Shown here: positions 28,941 through 38,372 of the stretch, piece by piece | How positions within the stretch are numbered: the stretch's first letter is position 1 | Layout: every line of letters starts with the position of its first letter | Assembly: GCF_000017585.1 (NCBI RefSeq) | Contig: NC_009714.1 | Span: 1,024,663 to 1,088,662, forward strand | Direction of reading: 5' to 3' | DNA: 64,000 nucleotides | From: Campylobacter hominis ATCC BAA-381 | GTDB taxonomy: Bacteria; Campylobacterota; Campylobacteria; Campylobacterales; Campylobacteraceae | Position numbers and translations under genes: made by a program | The notes under the pieces: model-generated | Databases searched by the model: none | What the model was told of the DNA's origin: nothing | Seen by the model: only the letters and a program-made list of their open reading frames with translations

Positions 28941-30845
28941 TTACTCGACTTCGGCGTCTATAACGTCGTCGTCTTTTTTTGCACCGGAATTGCCGTTTGA
29001 ACCTGCATTACCATTGCCTCCGGCAGTACCGCCTGCATTTTTACCTGCAGAAGCTGCTTTATACATCTCTTCGGCTGTTTTGCTTAGAGCTGAAACTTTT
29101 GCGTCAATTTGTTCTTTTGTGGCATTTTCATCTTTCAATACAGCTTTTAAATCATTTAGCGCAGCTTCTATTTTTGCGCGAAGATCGGCAGGAATTTTCT
29201 CACCCATTTCATTTAATGTTTTTTCTGTTTGGTGAGCAATCGCATCAGCGCCGTTTCTTGCGTCAACACTCTCTTTTCGTTTTTTGTCATCTTCTTTGTG
29301 AAGCTCTGCATCTTTTACCATTTTATCAATTTCTTCATCACTTAATCCGCTTGAACCTGTGATTTTAATATCTGTTGCTTTGCCTGTGGCTTTGTCTTTT
29401 GCAGAAACAGTTAAAATTCCGTTTGCATCGATATCAAATTCAACTTCAATTTGAGGCACGCCTCTAGGAGCCGGCATAATTCCGTCAAGATTGAAATTTC
29501 CAAGGCTTTTATTATCTCTTGCAAATTCTCTTTCACCTTGTAAAACGTTGATTGTAACTGCGCTTTGGTTATCTTCCGCGGTTGAAAAAACTTGAGATTT
29601 TTTGGTAGGAATTGTGGTTCCTTTATCTATCAATTTTGTCATTATGCCGCCAAGAGTTTCAATTCCAAGGCTTAAAGGAGTTACATCAAGCAAAAGTACA
29701 TCTTTGACATCACCTTTTATAACGGCACCTTGTACAGCAGCGCCTACAGCCACGACCTCATCAGGATTTACTGATTTGTTCAAATCTTTTCCAAAAGCCT
29801 TTTTAACCTCTTCACAAACCAAAGGAACACGAGTAGATCCGCCTACCATAACGACCTCTTTTATATCGCTCATTTTGAGTCCGGCATCGCTTACAACGCT
29901 ATTTAAAGTAGAAATTGTCTCACCTACCAAATTATCTATCATGCCTTCAAATTTTGCTCTTGAAATTGTCTTCATAAGGTGTTTCGGACCTGTTTGATCA
30001 GCTGTTATAAACGGCAAATTTACAGTTGTTTCCATAGCGCTTGAAAGCTCTTTTTTGGCATTTTCGGCAGCTTCTTTTAGACGTTGCATAGCCATTACGT
30101 CGCCTTTTATATCAATTCCGCTCTCATTTTTAAACTCGCTAAGTAAGTAATCAATAAGTTTATTATCAAAATCATCGCCGCCCAAAAATGCATTTCCGCC
30201 TGTTGCTAAAACTTCTACAACACTATCACCAGTTTCAAGCACCGTTACATCAAACGTTCCGCCACCCAAATCATAAACAACTATTCTCTCGGATTCTTTT
30301 TTATCAAGACCGTAAGCAAGAGCTGCAGCTGTCGGCTCATTGATAATTCTTAACACATTAAGTCCTGCAATTGTTCCTGCTTCTTTTGTGGCTTTTCTTT
30401 GACTATCGTTAAAATACGCAGGCACTGTAATCACGGCATCAACAACCTTTTCACCAAGATAACTTTCGGCATCTTCTTTTAATTTCATCAAAACTTTTGC
30501 CGAAATTTCTTGTGGAGTATAAACTTTGCCGGCAATCTCGACAGCGCAAGCGCCATTTCTATCCACAATCTTATAAGGAAGCCTTTTTTTAGCTTCTTGC
30601 GCATTTTTCTCATTCATCATAAGACCCATAATTCTTTTTATAGAATATATTGTCTTTTCAGGGTTCGTAACAGCTTGACGTTTAGCACTGTCACCAACTA
30701 AAATTTCGCCTTTATCCGTAAAAGCGACTACAGAAGGAGTTGTATTTTTTCCCTCTTTGTTAGGAATTATCTTGCTCTCGCCGCGCTCGTAAACGCTAAC
30801 GCAAGAGTTTGTCGTTCCTAAATCAATTCCAATTACTTTTGACAT
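28941..30845 (-). CDS. dnaK: chaperone Hsp70
   Basis: DnaK binds exposed hydrophobic peptides in an ATP-driven cycle with DnaJ and GrpE. The 634-residue protein shows [14 protein letters not shown] at the N-terminus, the phosphate loop [13 protein letters not shown] near residue 193, and [10 protein letters not shown] near 337. It has a Gly/Asn-rich linker before the acidic end [10 protein letters not shown]. It is the third gene of hrcA-grpE-dnaK; its partner dnaJ lies 26 kb away next to racR. Confidence 0.98.
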   Translation of the reverse strand: MSKVIGIDLGTTNSCVSVYERGESKIIPNKEGKNTTPSVVAFTDKGEILVGDSAKRQAVTNPEKTIYSIKRIMGLMMNEKNAQEAKKRLPYKIVDRNGACAVEIAGKVYTPQEISAKVLMKLKEDAESYLGEKVVDAVITVPAYFNDSQRKATKEAGTIAGLNVLRIINEPTAAALAYGLDKKESERIVVYDLGGGTFDVTVLETGDSVVEVLATGGNAFLGGDDFDNKLIDYLLSEFKNESGIDIKGDVMAMQRLKEAAENAKKELSSAMETTVNLPFITADQTGPKHLMKTISRAKFEGMIDNLVGETISTLNSVVSDAGLKMSDIKEVVMVGGSTRVPLVCEEVKKAFGKDLNKSVNPDEVVAVGAAVQGAVIKGDVKDVLLLDVTPLSLGIETLGGIMTKLIDKGTTIPTKKSQVFSTAEDNQSAVTINVLQGEREFARDNKSLGNFNLDGIMPAPRGVPQIEVEFDIDANGILTVSAKDKATGKATDIKITGSSGLSDEEIDKMVKDAELHKEDDKKRKESVDARNGADAIAHQTEKTLNEMGEKIPADLRAKIEAALNDLKAVLKDENATKEQIDAKVSALSKTAEEMYKAASAGKNAGGTAGGNGNAGSNGNSGAKKDDDVIDAEVE

Positions 30846-30918
30846 ATTTTATCCTTTTATTAAATTTATTATTTTCTTTACAAGCTAAATTTAAACGTAT
30901 TTTAATACATTTATTAAA

Positions 30919-31503
30919 CTATTTAGCGACTACGACCATTGCAGCTCTTAAAACTCTGCCTTTATACATATAACCTTTTTGATAAACCTGCACTATATCG
31001 CCACTTTCTTTACCTTCAGCCTCGATTTGCGAAACCGCGTTATGTATATTATGATCAAATTTACCGCTCACATCGATAGGCGTTATTCCGTGTTTTTCAA
31101 AATTTTTAAGCAAAATTGTCACACATTGTTTAACACCGTCTTTTATTTGCACTGCAAATTCGTTGTCTTTTACATCGATATTTAGCGCCGCATCAAGTGC
31201 ATCAATTACAGGAAGCATATCTTTCGCAAAATCCTCGTTGGCATAATCCACAGCCATTTTCAAATCTTTTTGCATACGCTTTTTCGAGTTTTCAAAATCG
31301 GCGTTTTCTCTGTATAATCTATCTTTTAAAGCTTCAAAAGCGACTTTTAATTTTTCAAGTTCATTATCCTGATTGTTTTCTAAGCCGTCGTCGCGAAATT
31401 CGCCCTGCTCTTTTTCACAATTTTTTAAATCATCGCTTTTTTTGCAACCGATATCACCGCACATATTTAAATCTTGTTGATTTTTATTTTTTTCTTCGCT
31501 CAT
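30919..31503 (-). CDS. grpE: nucleotide exchange factor GrpE
   Basis: GrpE releases ADP from DnaK. The 194-residue protein has an acidic, low-complexity N-terminus with a small Cys cluster (MCGDIGCKK), a long coiled-coil and the C-terminal beta-domain signature GYMYKGRVLRAAMVVVAK. It overlaps hrcA by 4 bases and precedes dnaK by about 73. The two N-terminal cysteines are unusual for the family. Confidence 0.95.
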   Translation of the reverse strand: MSEEKNKNQQDLNMCGDIGCKKSDDLKNCEKEQGEFRDDGLENNQDNELEKLKVAFEALKDRLYRENADFENSKKRMQKDLKMAVDYANEDFAKDMLPVIDALDAALNIDVKDNEFAVQIKDGVKQCVTILLKNFEKHGITPIDVSGKFDHNIHNAVSQIEAEGKESGDIVQVYQKGYMYKGRVLRAAMVVVAK

Positions 31504-32288
31504 GCGACCTCCATTATAGTGTTAAAAAATTTTTCATAATCTTCATAAATGCTTCCAGCACAAATCATTACAGCGTCTTTTCCTATAAAATTTATATCGC
31601 GTTTTACACCCATAAATCCGCTGTCAAATTCAGGTGAAAATATAATATTTTTATTAAATTTCACTGCAAAAGTAGGATCCAAAAGAATTCTAAAACGTTC
31701 GTCTTTAAAAATTTTATAAGCTACAACCTCGTTTGCCAAAAATTGAATTTTTGATCTTTTTAGCTCCGCAATCTTTGTGCGAAGCTCCATAAAACCGATT
31801 TGCATTGTAATCTTTTCAAGCTCTTCAAGTGTAATTCCAACCAGATTGATTAAAACATTGAAAATTTTATCATTAAATTTAAGAATAATTTCATCATCAC
31901 CAAAAACCAGAATGATAAATCTATCATTATAATTTAAGACTTCTTTTAAAATTTCGCTGTTTGATGTAAAAACCATGCAGTAAATTTCAAAATCTTGAAC
32001 TATCATTGATAAATTATTTAAATCTTCTATTTTTAATTTTTTGTCAAATTTCAGTCTTGATCGCCAATATTTTTGCATAATAGAAACAGTAGGAATTCGT
32101 CCGCCACTGACGTGAAGTTGTCTAATCGCGCCCTCTTCACTAAGTTTTTTAAAATATACGCGAATTGTTGAAGCCGGAATTGAAATTTGCATTCTTGAGC
32201 ACAACTCATTCGAGCCGATTGGAACGTTATCATCCAAATAGGCGGAAATAATCGAATCAAGTATCAAATCTCTTTTGCTTATTTTCAT
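31500..32288 (-). CDS. hrcA: heat-inducible transcription repressor HrcA
   Basis: HrcA represses chaperone genes by binding CIRCE. The 262-residue protein has an N-terminal winged helix (RDLILDSIISAYL ... GSNELCSR ... SSTIRVYFKKLSEEGAIRQLHVSGGRIPT region, seen in pieces) and a shortened C-terminal domain; classical HrcA is about 340 residues, but epsilonproteobacterial forms are short. It is the first gene of the operon and has a CIRCE-like element at its own promoter, so it is autoregulated. Confidence 0.92.
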   Translation of the reverse strand: MKISKRDLILDSIISAYLDDNVPIGSNELCSRMQISIPASTIRVYFKKLSEEGAIRQLHVSGGRIPTVSIMQKYWRSRLKFDKKLKIEDLNNLSMIVQDFEIYCMVFTSNSEILKEVLNYNDRFIILVFGDDEIILKFNDKIFNVLINLVGITLEELEKITMQIGFMELRTKIAELKRSKIQFLANEVVAYKIFKDERFRILLDPTFAVKFNKNIIFSPEFDSGFMGVKRDINFIGKDAVMICAGSIYEDYEKFFNTIMEVA

Positions 32289-32291
32289 TTA

Positions 32292-32318
32292 TTAGCACTC
32301 TTTCTATTTAATTGCTGA
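32292..32318 (-). promoter_or_regulatory. CIRCE operator with one degenerate arm
   Basis: The hrcA-proximal arm TTAGCACTC is perfect. After exactly nine bases the other arm is AATTGCTGA, matching 6 of 9 positions of GAGTGCTAA. The site lies between the -10 box and the hrcA start codon, the normal place for HrcA repression. Confidence 0.85.
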
Positions 32319-32321
32319 TGT

Positions 32322-32351
32322 ATTATACAATATTGAGTGTATTTATGTCAA
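32322..32351 (-). promoter_or_regulatory. consensus sigma-70 promoter of hrcA-grpE-dnaK
   Basis: On the minus strand TTGACA (32346-32351) and TATAAT (32322-32327) are both perfect, 18 bases apart. A full -35 is rare in Campylobacter and indicates a strong promoter that needs repression. Confidence 0.85.
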
Positions 32352-32396
32352 GTATTTTATAAAATTTTTTAGAAATATTTAGTCAAATACACTCAA
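32333..32396. promoter_or_regulatory. 12-bp inverted repeat around the hrcA promoter, possible HspR site
   Basis: TTGAGTGTATTT (32333-32344) and AAATACACTCAA (32385-32396) are exact reverse complements with a 40-bp spacer. One arm lies between -35 and -10, the other upstream of -35. The cores TTGAGT and ACTCAA equal the half-sites of the HspR HAIR element, but HAIR has only 7 bases between them. Confidence 0.6.
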
Positions 32397-32669
32397 CTTT
32401 ATAAAATTCTTTAAATTTTAAGTAAATTTTTATACATTATTATTTTTTATAAAAATTCAATACAATTTTAAAAATAAATCTAAAGGAAAAAATATAGTTT
32501 ATTAAATTACAGAAAATATTACGAGTTGTAATAAATCTCTTCCGACATTTACACACAATATTTATCTGTAGTTCGTATAGTGCACGATTTTTCGTTGATA
32601 TTGCAAACGCAATGACTCTAAAACTGTTTTTATTCTTACCGATTTTTACGTAATTTATTACGCAAAATT

Positions 32670-34004
32670 TTAAATATTTTGCGTAATAAAAATAACTAAA
32701 ACCGCTAAAGGTGCGATAAATCTAAGCAAAAAATACCAAATTTTAAAAAGAGTCTCGCCCATATAAGGCAAAAGTAAAATTTTTACAGGTTTTGAGCTGA
32801 TTACAAAACCCACAAAGATTGATGTGACAATTCCTGAAATCGGCATTAAAACATTTGAAGTTAAATAATCCAAAATATCAAAAAAAGATTTTCCTCCGAA
32901 AGTAAAAATTCCGCTAGTTTCTTTGTAATATCCTAAAATACAAAAAATTCCCAAAACATAAGTAACACCAAAAAGTAACTCGGCAGCTCTTTTACGTGAA
33001 AAACGTTGCGAATTTACAAGGTAATAAACGCTTGGTTCAATCATAGAAATAGCTGAAGTGATAGCCGCAAAAAGTAAAGATAGAAAAAACGCAAAGGCTA
33101 AAACATTTCCTACAAATCCAAGTTTTGAAAAAAGCACTGTCAAAGAGACAAAAATAAGTCCAGGTCCTTGTTCGCCAGGATCAGCTCCAAATTCGAATAT
33201 AAATGTAAAAACTATTAAACCCATCATAATACCGATCAATACATTTATAAAAACGATACTAAGACTTGATGTTAAGATATTTGTGCGCTCAGGTAAGCTT
33301 GCGGCGTATGTAATGATCGTTGTAACGCCAAGAGAAAGTGTAAAAAACGCAAGTCCCAAAGCGGAAAGCACACTATCTTTGTTGAGCACACTAAAATCAG
33401 GTATAAGCAAAAATTTAGCACTTTGCAAAAATCCGTCATAGAACATAGAATAAATAACCATAATAATCAATAAAATAAACAAAGCCGGCATCATCCATAC
33501 ATTTAATCGCTCAATGCCGTTTTTTACGCCTTTTGAAACAATATAAAAACAAATCAAAGAAGCGATCGTAAAGCAAATCAAACTTACCAAAATATCATTT
33601 TCAAGAAGCGAAGTAAAAATTTCTCCGCTTTTATCTATATTTGTAGGAAGCGAAAATAAAGAAACGGCAGTATATTTTAATATCCAGCCCATTACAACAC
33701 TATAAAACGAATAAATCAAAAGTGCACTGATCATAAAAAATCCGGCCGTGCTCCACGCTTTTTTATGTTTTGGCGCAAGCTTATAAAAAGCATTTACCGC
33801 ATCACTTTCAGAAAGTCTGCCTATAACAATTTCAGCCAAAAATATAACAAAACTTACACAAAAAGTTAAAAGCAGATAAAGTAAGATAAAAGCGCTTCCG
33901 CCATTTTGTCCTACCAAAGTAGGAAATTTCCACGCATTTCCTAAACCGACGGCACTTCCTGCGACAGCTAAAATAAAGCCGATTTTGGTAAATTTTTCGT
34001 TCAT
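32670..34004 (-). CDS. neurotransmitter:sodium symporter family transporter
   Basis: A 444-residue protein with about eleven to twelve helices and the family TM1 signature VAGSAVGLGNAWKFP near residue 15, followed by GGSAFILLYLL. Bacterial members such as LeuT, TnaT and MhsT import amino acids with sodium; the exact amino acid cannot be told. A start at 34004 follows a purine-rich stretch. It is transcribed alone, diverging from the CDF gene, with no clear terminator seen downstream. Confidence 0.9.
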   Translation of the reverse strand: MNEKFTKIGFILAVAGSAVGLGNAWKFPTLVGQNGGSAFILLYLLLTFCVSFVIFLAEIVIGRLSESDAVNAFYKLAPKHKKAWSTAGFFMISALLIYSFYSVVMGWILKYTAVSLFSLPTNIDKSGEIFTSLLENDILVSLICFTIASLICFYIVSKGVKNGIERLNVWMMPALFILLIIMVIYSMFYDGFLQSAKFLLIPDFSVLNKDSVLSALGLAFFTLSLGVTTIITYAASLPERTNILTSSLSIVFINVLIGIMMGLIVFTFIFEFGADPGEQGPGLIFVSLTVLFSKLGFVGNVLAFAFFLSLLFAAITSAISMIEPSVYYLVNSQRFSRKRAAELLFGVTYVLGIFCILGYYKETSGIFTFGGKSFFDILDYLTSNVLMPISGIVTSIFVGFVISSKPVKILLLPYMGETLFKIWYFLLRFIAPLAVLVIFITQNI

Positions 34005-34160
34005 TTCTTATCCTAAAATTTAAATGTTTCAATTGTATTATAAATTTTATAAAATTAAGCTTTTATTTTTTTAATTATGATTTTAAACTGAAATTTAAAA
34101 AATTTTAGCTATATTATCAAAATACAAAATATTTTGATAATAAAGAAGGTCTTTTTTACT

Positions 34161-35030
34161 ATGCAAAGTAAATTAAATGCACCTAAAATTGCAGGAATTA
34201 CGGCTTTTTGTCTTGGCGGCGTCAAACTTGCAGCAGGGCTTATCAGCGGTTCTGTGGCGGTTATAAGCTCAGCGATTGATTCTATTATGGATTGTATGAT
34301 CTCTTTTTTTAATTTCCTTGCGATTAAAAAATCCGACAGCGAAGCAACAAAGCAGTTTAATTATGGTTTCGGCAAACTGGAAGCTTTGATGGCAAGTTGC
34401 GACGGTCTTTTTATCGCGGGGATTGGCTGTTTTATTTTTTTCTCATCAATTAAAAAAATAGCTGCAAATGACCATTCTATCGATTTTGGCATAGCTTTTT
34501 GGGTTATGCTTTTTTCTACGATTGTTACTTTTTTCTTGGTTTTGTTTTTAACAAAGCAGTTTAAACTCGCAAATTCTCTTGTTATTAAAGCCGATATTTT
34601 GCACTATAAAACTGATCTTTTCACAAATATCGGCATAATTATCACACTTATTTTGATCAAAATTACAAATCTTGTCATAATTGACTGTATTGTAGGAATT
34701 TTGATTAGCGTTTATATTATTTTTTCAGCTGTAAAACTCATAAAAGACGGCATTTACGTTTTGCTTGACGGCGCACTTGAAAATGAAATAGTAAATGATA
34801 TAAAAAATAAAATTGCAAAAACGCCCGAAATTTCAGATTTTCATAATTTTAGAACCAGAAAGAGCGGCGATACATGTTTTTTCAGCGCGCATTTGGTATT
34901 TAATTCTGACATTTCTCTAAAAAAAGCTCACGACATTGGCGATGAAATCGAAAATTTTTTGAAAGAAAAATATAATTTTTACACTTGGCAAATAGATTTG
35001 CATTTCGATCCGACTGATGATTCAAAATAA
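34161..35030 (+). CDS. cation diffusion facilitator
   Basis: A 289-residue CDF-type metal/proton antiporter. Six helices carry the paired metal-site motifs AIDSIMDC (D-x3-D) near residue 43 and ADILHYKTD (D-x2-H then D) near 146, and a cytoplasmic ferredoxin-like C-terminal domain. It probably exports zinc, iron or manganese. The frame is open from 34134, but AAGAAGG at 34143-34149 points to the ATG at 34161. Confidence 0.88.
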   Translation: MQSKLNAPKIAGITAFCLGGVKLAAGLISGSVAVISSAIDSIMDCMISFFNFLAIKKSDSEATKQFNYGFGKLEALMASCDGLFIAGIGCFIFFSSIKKIAANDHSIDFGIAFWVMLFSTIVTFFLVLFLTKQFKLANSLVIKADILHYKTDLFTNIGIIITLILIKITNLVIIDCIVGILISVYIIFSAVKLIKDGIYVLLDGALENEIVNDIKNKIAKTPEISDFHNFRTRKSGDTCFFSAHLVFNSDISLKKAHDIGDEIENFLKEKYNFYTWQIDLHFDPTDDSK

Positions 35031-35097
35031 TAATGTTTGCTTCGGTTTAATGTTGTGTCTTTGAACATTTTCAGGCGAACGATTCAAAATAATACGT

Positions 35098-35103
35098 TAT
35101 AAT
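35098..35103 (+). promoter_or_regulatory. -10 box for the carbon-nitrogen hydrolase gene
   Basis: TATAAT 26 bases before the ATG at 35130. The 14-base word GATTCAAAATAATA occurs just before it and also at the end of the CDF gene (about 35020), a short direct repeat of unknown meaning. Confidence 0.45.
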
Positions 35104-35129
35104 TTTTCAAAAATTTTAAAGGGTTAAAA

Positions 35130-36140
35130 ATGAAAAATCTAAAAATCGCTCTTGTTTCTCAAAAATTTGCGGGCAGTGTCTTAAAATGTCGCCAAAAAAG
35201 CGTGGAAATGATAGAAAAAGTAGCAAAAGACGGTGCTAAACTTGTCATTTTGCAAGAACTTCACGAATGGGCTTATTTTTGTCAAAGCGAGCGCGTTGAA
35301 AATTTCGCTTTGGCTGAAAATTTTAATGAAAGTCTGAAATTTTGGGGAGAAACGGCTAAAAAATTTGGCATAGTGCTTGTAACTTCACTTTTTGAAAAAC
35401 GCGCACCGGGACTTTTTCATAATACGGCGATTGTTTTTGAAAATAACGGAGAAATAGCTGGAAAATACCGCAAAATGCATATTCCTGATGATCCTAACTT
35501 TTATGAAAAATTCTATTTTACACCTGGAGACTTAGGATTTGAGCCGATAAATACCAGTGTCGGAAGACTTGGAGTTTTGGTTTGTTGGGATCAATGGTAT
35601 CCAGAAGCTGCGCGCCTGATGGCTTTGAAAGGCGCTGAAATTCTTATTTATCCAACTGCAATCGGTTGGTTTGACGGCGATGATGAAGCTGAAAAATCAC
35701 GCCAACTTGAAGCTTGGGTTGCAGTTCAAAGAGGACATGCTGTAGCTAACGCGCTTCCTGTAATTGCCGTAAATCGTGTAGGATTTGAAGCTGAGAAGAT
35801 TAGCGATATCATAAAAGAAGATAACTTCAACGGCGAAATTTCGGATGAAATTTTAAATGAAAATGACGAAATTTCATGCGAAAATTTAGACAAAATTTGC
35901 AAAAAATCAAATGACAAAAAAAACGCTAGCAAAATTTCAAACGGAATTCGTTTTTGGGGAAACAGCTTTGTTTTCGGCGCGCAAGGCGAGCAAATTTTTA
36001 GAGCAAACAGCACGGATGAAATTGCAAAAGTAGTTGAACTTGATATGCGAAGATGCGAAAATGTCCGCGCATGGTGGCCATTTTTACGAGATCGCAGAAT
36101 AGACGCATACGACAAACTCACAAAAAGATTTATCGACTGA
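35130..36140 (+). CDS. aguB: carbon-nitrogen hydrolase, N-carbamoylputrescine amidase-like
   Basis: A nitrilase-superfamily enzyme with the Glu-Lys-Cys triad: E in QELHEW near residue 44, K in YRKMHIPDD near 115, and C in VLVCWDQWYPE near 153. The WDQWYPEAARLMALKGAE block and HEWAYFCQ fit N-carbamoylputrescine amidase, which makes putrescine. At 336 residues it is about 45 longer than usual. The extra part, around residues 222-270, is Asp/Glu/Asn/Lys-rich low complexity inserted before the RFWGNSFVFG strand. AAAGGG precedes the ATG. Other amidase activities are possible. Confidence 0.8.
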   Translation: MKNLKIALVSQKFAGSVLKCRQKSVEMIEKVAKDGAKLVILQELHEWAYFCQSERVENFALAENFNESLKFWGETAKKFGIVLVTSLFEKRAPGLFHNTAIVFENNGEIAGKYRKMHIPDDPNFYEKFYFTPGDLGFEPINTSVGRLGVLVCWDQWYPEAARLMALKGAEILIYPTAIGWFDGDDEAEKSRQLEAWVAVQRGHAVANALPVIAVNRVGFEAEKISDIIKEDNFNGEISDEILNENDEISCENLDKICKKSNDKKNASKISNGIRFWGNSFVFGAQGEQIFRANSTDEIAKVVELDMRRCENVRAWWPFLRDRRIDAYDKLTKRFID

Positions 36141-36153
36141 AACTTACAAAAGC

Positions 36154-36185
36154 TGAAATTTTAGATAAAATCATCTAAAATTTCA
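36154..36185 (+). terminator. hairpin after the amidase gene
   Basis: TGAAATTTTAGAT and ATCTAAAATTTCA form a perfect 13-bp stem with an AAAATC loop, 13 bases after the stop. No T tract follows, so termination is inferred from position. Confidence 0.45.
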
Positions 36186-36320
36186 CGCTTAAAAAATAGT
36201 ATTTTTCACAAAAAATCAAATTTCAAATCGGTAGAAAAACTAAATTTAAATCCATTTTTAATAAATTCCTAATTTTCTTGTAATAAAAAAAATAAAATCC
36301 AAAAATTTTAAGCTTTAATT

Positions 36321-36338
36321 TATATATATATATATAAT
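36321..36338 (+). repeat. (TA)8 dinucleotide tract merging into a -10 box
   Basis: Eight TA units at 36321-36336 end in TATAAT (36333-36338), 31 bases before the outer-membrane protein start. Slippage here would move or change the promoter, a known way to vary surface proteins. A ribosome site AAGGAG follows at about 36358. Confidence 0.6.
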
Positions 36339-36369
36339 GCGATTCTAATTTATTTTTAAGGAGTATAAA

Positions 36370-36918
36370 ATGAAAATTTTATCTGGTATTTTGATTGCAA
36401 GCTCAGTGCTTTGCAGTGTTGCTTTGGCAGAAAGCGCTTTTATGGGCGTTGAAGCAAGCTATGGCTTTACTTCTAAATTTTCAAGCGATTACGGCGATGT
36501 AAAAGATCACAGCATACCTACACTTGGCATAAAAGGCGGTTATGATTATGATTTTAAAGCTAAAGTAAATGAAGACGAAGACAAAGTCGAATGGACAAAA
36601 CACGCAATCACACTAGGCACAGACTGGACACCTGCAATAAATGAAAATTTCAAATTCCTTCTTGGCGCTTACGGCGGTCTTGGAATTTTGGATTTTAACG
36701 GCGAAGCTACTTATGACGATTATTACGTAAAAGTAGACGAAACCAGTGTCGGCTTTCTTATCGGTGCAAGAGTCGGCGGTTTGGCTGAAATTGACGAGCA
36801 CAATGAAGTTAAGTTCGGTTTTAAAACAAAGTGGTCTACTTACAAAGACTTTGAATATATTGACGATATAGATAATACCGTATATGAAATATATGCAGGA
36901 TATAACTATAAATTCTAA
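36370..36918 (+). CDS. outer-membrane beta-barrel protein
   Basis: A 182-residue protein with a clear signal peptide (MKILSGILIASSVLCSVALA, cleavage before ES). The rest alternates polar and hydrophobic residues with aromatic girdles, GVEASYGF at the first strand and GYNYKF at the C-terminal end. The final Phe is the classic signal for the outer-membrane insertion machinery. It resembles small eight-strand barrels (OmpX/OmpW-like size), without a specific family I can name. AAGGAG is well placed. It may form a unit with the lipoprotein gene 8 bases downstream. Confidence 0.72.
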   Translation: MKILSGILIASSVLCSVALAESAFMGVEASYGFTSKFSSDYGDVKDHSIPTLGIKGGYDYDFKAKVNEDEDKVEWTKHAITLGTDWTPAINENFKFLLGAYGGLGILDFNGEATYDDYYVKVDETSVGFLIGARVGGLAEIDEHNEVKFGFKTKWSTYKDFEYIDDIDNTVYEIYAGYNYKF

Positions 36919-36926
36919 AAACAGTC

Positions 36927-37379
36927 ATGATGAAAAAATATATTATTTTTTTACTGATATTCGCCATTAGCGGTTGCGGTACCAAAATATACAATGAAAA
37001 TTTGCCGCAACAAAATCAAAAATATCTCGGTGCCACAGCAAAATGTGATGACAACGAGATAAATAAGAAATTGGAAACCAAAATAAACGAACTCTTAAAA
37101 AAAGAAAAAATTCCAGCTACAAACGATTTATCAATCAATTGTAATTTATTAAAATTTGATGAAGGAAACAGAGCGGTTCGCTATTTAATCGGTTTTGGAG
37201 CGGGCGCTGCAACAAGTAGCACAAATATAAAGCTTTACAACAAAAATCAAAACATTGTAGGCGAATTTGACATAAACGCTACAATGGGAATGGGCGGATT
37301 TGGTGGCGATGCCGAAGAAGTGCTTGATTTTACGGCACAAGAAGTCATAAATCGCTTAAAAGCTAAAAATTTTATTTAA
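36927..37379 (+). CDS. DUF4410-like lipoprotein
   Basis: A 150-residue protein with a lipoprotein signal; the lipobox is AISGC with the Cys near residue 17. The mature part includes RAVRYLIGFGAGAATSST, a glycine-rich helix-like stretch common in DUF4410 lipoproteins, then EFDINATMGMGGFGGD. The function of the family is unknown. It follows the beta-barrel gene closely and ends at a strong terminator. Confidence 0.7.
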   Translation: MMKKYIIFLLIFAISGCGTKIYNENLPQQNQKYLGATAKCDDNEINKKLETKINELLKKEKIPATNDLSINCNLLKFDEGNRAVRYLIGFGAGAATSSTNIKLYNKNQNIVGEFDINATMGMGGFGGDAEEVLDFTAQEVINRLKAKNFI

Positions 37380-37380
37380 C

Positions 37381-37411
37381 AGTTTGCGCTAAATTCAGCG
37401 CAAACTTTTTT
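37381..37411 (+). terminator. strong intrinsic terminator
   Basis: AGTTTGCGCT and AGCGCAAACT pair perfectly (10 bp) around AAATTC and are followed by six T. It begins two bases after the lipoprotein stop. Confidence 0.9.
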
Positions 37412-38040
37412 ATTTGATCTTACACAATTACATTTTTTTATTAAAGTCTGATTTTTAGATTTTATGCAACTTAATCGTATTTTCTATCTTAATAAATCTT
37501 TTAATATCGCGCAGCGAATTTTATTTTAAAAATCACAAAAGCCATAATATTTAAGCATAAAATTTTAGGCGTAAACTACTATTTTAAGGCTAAATTTAAA
37601 AATTTTAACTATTTTGATAATTTTACGCGACGGAAAAATTTTTAATATTATAATTTAGCGCGATGATTTTACCCGCCATTTTAAACATCTTTGTAAAAAA
37701 TTCTGTTTAGAACGTTTTATTTAGAAATTGTGTCACTGCAATTTGAATATTTTTTGACGAATTTTTTTATGACAATGTATCTAAAATCCGCATTACTTTG
37801 CAAAATTAAGAACTCATTATACGGCGATTTCATTTTTATAATAGACTTTGCAAATTCTTTTATCACGGAAATTTATAATAAAATTTTATTTCGCGTAGAT
37901 AAAAAAAATATATTTTTAAGAAGCTGTTTTTTTTTAAAACACAAATTTTAATTTCACTGATTTAATTTTTTACGGTAAAACGAATTTATAGACTAAACTC
38001 TAAATTTCAACGTTTCCCATCTAAATAATAAGCTAATACC
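37412..38040. other. non-coding gap
   Basis: About 630 AT-rich bases. A 73-codon plus-strand frame at 37730-37951 starts at TTG without a ribosome site and has no recognisable composition; I take it as chance. Nothing else was identified. Confidence 0.55.
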
Positions 38041-38293
38041 TCATAGCAACTCTTCGCTTGCATTGTTATCAAATTCTACGTCAAATATTTTAAACGCTTT
38101 TAACGATATCCTTTTAGATTCAAAGACATCTTTGAAGCATATCAGCAAATAAAAACATTTTGCCTGATTTCCTTTATCGCATTGTTGTTTCAAATAAGAA
38201 GTAAAATTTAAGCACTCTTTTCATCACTTTTAACCAAACAGCCATCAAGTGTCTTGTCAAAATCCACAGCAAAAGCAGCTTTAAAGATTAAAT
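38041..38293 (-). pseudogene. relic of a Cys-containing small protein gene
   Basis: On the minus strand one frame gives FKAAFAVDFDKTLDGCLVKS and, after a one-base shift, NFTSYLKQQCDKGNQAKCF, then CFKDVFESKRISLKAFKIF up to a stop at 38041. The QCDKGNQAKCF piece recalls Sel1-like Cys-rich repeats of Epsilonproteobacteria. No start or ribosome site is evident. The reading needs at least one indel, so I call it a decayed gene with low certainty. Confidence 0.35.
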
Positions 38294-38372
38294 AAATTAA
38301 AGTCTAAATATCTTCAATCAAAATTTACGCAGAAATTTTATGCAAAACCGACAAATTTTACATATTTTATTT

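Noticed and set aside
28941-30845. Several long plus-strand frames opposite dnaK, one over 120 codons.
   Set aside because: Antisense shadows of a strongly coding gene; no ribosome sites or family signatures.
36321-36338. TA repeat as a CRISPR or satellite-like element.
   Set aside because: Too short and simple; its place at the -10 box gives a plainer meaning.
37730-37951. A 73-codon plus-strand frame in a long gap.
   Set aside because: TTG start, no ribosome site, no coding-like composition.
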